Below, in pieces: positions 14,147 through 16,516 of a stretch of DNA of 16,516 nt. How positions within the stretch are numbered: position 1 is the first letter of the stretch; each line of letters opens with the position of its first letter. Made by a program: the position numbers and the translations under genes. Where the stretch lies: assembly GCA_002483765.1 (NCBI GenBank), contig DLIO01000031.1:1-16516 (forward strand), in the 5' to 3' direction. The notes under the pieces were generated by a model. It saw only the letters and a list, made by a program, of their open reading frames with translations. It did no database searches and was not told where the DNA came from. The stretch comes from Lentisphaeria bacterium UBA7640 (GTDB lineage: Bacteria; Verrucomicrobiota; Lentisphaeria; Victivallales; Victivallaceae).

Positions 14147-15367
14147 TTATGCTTCAAGAGTTTCTTGGGCTACTCGTTGTACATTCCCTCCAATAATTTT
14201 TTTAATGTCCTCATCGCTGTAATTACGTTGAACCAATCCAACTGTAAATAGTGGCCAGTTAGTCCAAGCGACAGAATCAAACATCTTGGAACCTTGTGCA
14301 TCAGCATCTATGATAAACTGAGAATCTACTTTTGGCCAAAATTTTTCAAAAATGGGCCGTCGTGCCGGAAGATTGAGTGGCTTGGGATCAGGGGCACCAA
14401 CCTTAGTACCGTGATCTGTACCGATTGCGACATAATCGGTGCCGTATTTTTTCGCGACATAATCAATATGGTCAAGGAAAGAATCAATATACCCACTACC
14501 TCTATAGAAAGCAGGAATAGCACAGATTCCAATGTATCCGCCGCTTTTAACAATTGCACTTATTGTTTCATCATTCTTAGCTCGGTAATGACTACTCAGT
14601 TTACCTGCTACTGAATGACTGGCAACCACTGGCTTGTTCGAACATTGTGCCGCTTCTAAGCTGGTGCGCTGTCCAGAGTGTGCTACATCCGGTATGATAC
14701 CGACACGATTCATTTCCCATATAATTTCTCGGCCAAAATCACTCAGGCCGGCGTTGGTTTTTTCAGCGCATCCATCACCAATCAGATTTCTTCTATTGTA
14801 AGTTAGGTGCATCATGCGCACACCGAGTCGGAAAAAAACTTTTAACGTATCGAGTGCACTTTCAACGGAATCAATTTCATGCGGCACTGGTACGCCGTTA
14901 GTGGTAAGATACAGACAGCGTTTGCTATTCTCCTTGGCGGTAATGATCTGCTCGGGAAATACAACTCGCGAATATAATTCACTGTGGCGATCAGCTACGT
15001 AGGTAAAGCGACTCAGTCGTTTGATTAGCTGTTCAATTGAGTTTCCTTCAACTCCGGCATTTTGGAACACGCAATCAACACCCGACCAATTCCATGCTTC
15101 AGTGATTTGTTCCAACATCCTTGGTAATTCAAGTGAACTAAGCATATTAAATTCTTCAATTGCGTCGCTAATCTCGTCACGGCCAGCGCCATCGGCAATA
15201 ATTTGGCGTATTTGTTCCGGATAAGTTCCTTGGGCGATTGGAGCGAAGCCGTAAGCATCCCATACTAATGACTCTTGATGTAGCTCTAGACCGTGTTGCA
15301 ATTCTGACTCAGAGGGCTTCAGTACTCCAAGACCGATTTCACGACATTCTTCAAAACTACGCGACAT
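14147..15367 (-). CDS. Peptidase M19 (membrane dipeptidase)-like protein with altered metal site
   Basis: M19 enzymes are binuclear zinc amidohydrolases that cleave dipeptides or related amides. This 406-residue protein follows the family pattern: FFRLGVRMMHLTYN near 178-191, GLSDFGREIIWEMNRVGIIPDVAH with His230, KPVVASHS with His251, HYRAKNDETI with Arg262, and VAIGTDHG with Asp318. However, the N-terminal HxD zinc motif is replaced by VWDAYGF (Tyr39, Phe41), and the usual G-x-E-G-G-H carrying the bridging Glu reads GVPVPH near 158-163. So half of the classical ligands seem missing. It may be catalytically changed or inactive. No signal peptide is seen, suggesting a cytoplasmic location. The ATG at 15367 has AGAGAGGAATT before it. 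It lies downstream of the AraC gene in the same direction. Confidence 0.85.
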   Translation of the reverse strand: MSRSFEECREIGLGVLKPSESELQHGLELHQESLVWDAYGFAPIAQGTYPEQIRQIIADGAGRDEISDAIEEFNMLSSLELPRMLEQITEAWNWSGVDCVFQNAGVEGNSIEQLIKRLSRFTYVADRHSELYSRVVFPEQIITAKENSKRCLYLTTNGVPVPHEIDSVESALDTLKVFFRLGVRMMHLTYNRRNLIGDGCAEKTNAGLSDFGREIIWEMNRVGIIPDVAHSGQRTSLEAAQCSNKPVVASHSVAGKLSSHYRAKNDETISAIVKSGGYIGICAIPAFYRGSGYIDSFLDHIDYVAKKYGTDYVAIGTDHGTKVGAPDPKPLNLPARRPIFEKFWPKVDSQFIIDADAQGSKMFDSVAWTNWPLFTVGLVQRNYSDEDIKKIIGGNVQRVAQETLEA

Positions 15368-15444
15368 AATTCCTCTCTTGTTAGTAATTAGACCAATGAA
15401 ATGTTTTGTATAAGTACATCAATAAAGCTACCAAGTCAAATTTC

Positions 15445-15454
15445 ATATTAATAT
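15445..15454. repeat. AT palindrome upstream of the M19 gene
   Basis: ATATTAATAT is a perfect 10-base palindrome about 80 bases before the M19-like start codon, in the 160-base gap after the AraC gene. It could be an operator, but such palindromes are frequent in AT-rich DNA. A minus-strand TTGACT lies next to it, without a well-spaced -10. Confidence 0.15.
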
Positions 15455-15527
15455 AAACCATGAATTTACGATTTATTCAAAAATTACGGTGATTAACTCA
15501 ATAGTTCCTAAAAAATAGTTATGACGC

Positions 15528-16319
15528 TTATTTTGAAGATTCAAAGTGAGACGGAGGAAATCCGCGCATTCTGGTATAAAAGCGAGACAGAGCGTAAATG
15601 TCAGGGAAGCCTGTTGTTTCGGCAATTCGTCCGATTGAAAAACTGGAATATTCCAAATGGTTCTCGACCAGCTCTAGGCATACTCGGTCGAGATAGCGTT
15701 TGACCGATGTATCGCCGTTCAGCTCGGGACATTGCTTCGCTGCACGAGCGAATGAATATTTTAGGCTGGATACAGTGCAACCCAACCGTGCCGCAGCCGT
15801 CTCGACATTTATTTCTCTACCTTCTGATAAGACCATTTCACGTAACTGCGTAATAGGCTCTGGTAATGCTGTACCCTTCTGGAAACCACGGTAAACGTAA
15901 TGCATAATATTCAACAAAAGATATTCCAGCGCATCCTGTTTGTGATTGACGATCAACGATCCTTGGGTTTCATCTGCAATCAATTCCAAAAGCACTCGTC
16001 CCCACCATCGAGTAAGGGAGTCTGGTGGGACCAGTCGAATTCGACTACCAGACAAATCAGTGTCATCTTCAATCTTGAATTTAAAAGAATAGGACTCAGT
16101 ATTAGGATGGGGCTTCTGAAATCCGTGAGAAGACTGTGGTGGAACTAAGAAAACCATACCGGGCTGGAGCGTGAGTATTTTTTTGCCATCATGGGCCGCG
16201 ATACGTCCCCCGACACAAAATTCCAGTTGCCAATGTGGATGATCGTGAACCGTAAGCTGACGGATAATTTCATTTTGGTCGTGACACCAATGTAGAAGTT
16301 CCAAGTTAATTAAATTCAT
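15528..16319 (-). CDS. AraC-family transcriptional regulator with cupin sensor domain
   Basis: The 263-residue protein has an N-terminal cupin-like sensing domain, with HDHPHWQLEFCVGG at about 25-38 and LQPGMVFLVPPQSSHGF at about 51-67, and a C-terminal AraC DNA-binding domain. The first helix-turn-helix is around INVETAAARLGCTVSSLKYSF (residues 170-190) and the second around SIGRIAETTGFPDIYALSRFY (228-248), ending MRGFPPSHF, as is usual in the family. The frame extends to a TTG at 16337, but the ATG at 16319 has TTTGGAG five to six bases before it. Its position upstream of the M19 gene suggests it may control that gene or one beyond the right edge. The ligand is probably a small sugar-like molecule, by family habit only. 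Confidence 0.9.
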   Translation of the reverse strand: MNLINLELLHWCHDQNEIIRQLTVHDHPHWQLEFCVGGRIAAHDGKKILTLQPGMVFLVPPQSSHGFQKPHPNTESYSFKFKIEDDTDLSGSRIRLVPPDSLTRWWGRVLLELIADETQGSLIVNHKQDALEYLLLNIMHYVYRGFQKGTALPEPITQLREMVLSEGREINVETAAARLGCTVSSLKYSFARAAKQCPELNGDTSVKRYLDRVCLELVENHLEYSSFSIGRIAETTGFPDIYALSRFYTRMRGFPPSHFESSK

Positions 16320-16357
16320 GTTTCTCCAAAATGCCAAATTTTCTCTCTGTTATGCCA

Positions 16358-16386
16358 TTTACTTTATACTTTATTGGCTGTATAAT
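16358..16386 (+). promoter_or_regulatory. Candidate plus-strand promoter near the right end
   Basis: TTTACT at 16358-16363 and a consensus TATAAT at 16381-16386 are separated by exactly 17 bases. It points rightwards, away from the AraC gene, and could drive a gene beyond the window. Nothing coding is visible between it and the right edge, so support is limited to spacing and hexamers. Confidence 0.3.
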
Positions 16387-16404
16387 CAAACCACACTGCA
16401 AAAT

Positions 16405-16410
16405 ATTATA
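16405..16410 (-). promoter_or_regulatory. Consensus -10 box for the AraC gene
   Basis: On the minus strand this is TATAAT, 86 bases before the AraC ATG. A good -35 was not found at 16-18 bases upstream (the region reads CTGTTT-like), which would fit a promoter that needs an activator. Confidence 0.35.
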
Positions 16411-16459
16411 GCCCAACTTTCACCGAAAACAGGGATATAAAAATTTTAATAAATTTTTT

Positions 16460-16492
16460 TAAGCTCAAGCCAACCAATAGCCTAAGCTCAAG
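16460..16492. repeat. 10-bp direct repeat, 23 bp apart, upstream of the AraC gene
   Basis: TAAGCTCAAG occurs at 16460-16469 and again at 16483-16492, with a start-to-start spacing of 23 bases (about two helical turns). It lies about 50-90 bases upstream of the AraC -10 box. AraC-type proteins often bind direct repeats with about 21-base spacing, so it is a candidate operator. Confidence 0.4.
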
Positions 16493-16516
16493 AAGCTGTT
16501 TTGTAGAGCCCTAAAA

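Noticed and set aside
14123..14151. TTGACA followed after 17 bases by TTTATG at the end of the M19 gene
   Set aside because: The -10 is poor and it would point into the antisense strand of the M19 gene, with no gene to drive.

Overview
The window looks like chromosomal DNA of a Gram-negative bacterium of moderate to low GC, most likely from the PVC superphylum (Lentisphaerota or Verrucomicrobiota type). This placement is an inference. It rests on three things: the ribosomal gene order bL25-pth-bS6-bS18-bL9, which from memory is also found in Chlamydia; a UDP-glucose dehydrogenase that looks like the animal/plant enzyme; and a short AraC regulator placed upstream of a metabolic gene. No rRNA, tRNA, CRISPR array, transposase or phage gene was seen.

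Layout. (1) 154-4756, minus strand: a run of tightly packed genes. In transcription order they are a PTS EIIA-CBS fusion, riboflavin synthase (ribE), an unrecognised TIM-barrel-like protein, pdxJ, a small winged-helix-like protein and the pilus-retraction ATPase pilT. From ribE onward the genes overlap or nearly touch, which suggests one transcript joining two cofactor genes to pilT. (2) 4757-5115: divergent regulatory region. (3) 5116-10571, plus strand: a housekeeping operon of prs, rplY/ctc, pth, rpsF, ssb, rpsR, rplI and dnaB, covering nucleotide precursor supply, translation and replication. A terminator-like hairpin lies just inside the dnaB reading frame, and a long CG-rich palindrome follows dnaB. 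(4) 10696-12344, minus strand: a eukaryote-like UDP-glucose 6-dehydrogenase with a small membrane-anchored or lipoprotein-like partner overlapping it by four bases. (5) 12651-14072, plus strand: a polytopic GT-C-type glycosyltransferase-like membrane protein, divergent from ugd; together they suggest envelope polysaccharide work. (6) 14147-16319, minus strand: an AraC-family regulator and, downstream of it, a peptidase M19 (membrane dipeptidase) homologue that seems to have lost several canonical metal ligands. The right end is a non-coding region with promoter-like hexamers and a 10-bp direct repeat.

The best leads are the M19 homologue with an eroded metal site, the hairpin at the start of dnaB, the unknown TIM-like gene wedged between ribE and pdxJ, and the ugd/small-protein pair. 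I did not see a clear, wholly new multigene system. Most of the window is recognisable core metabolism and information processing.
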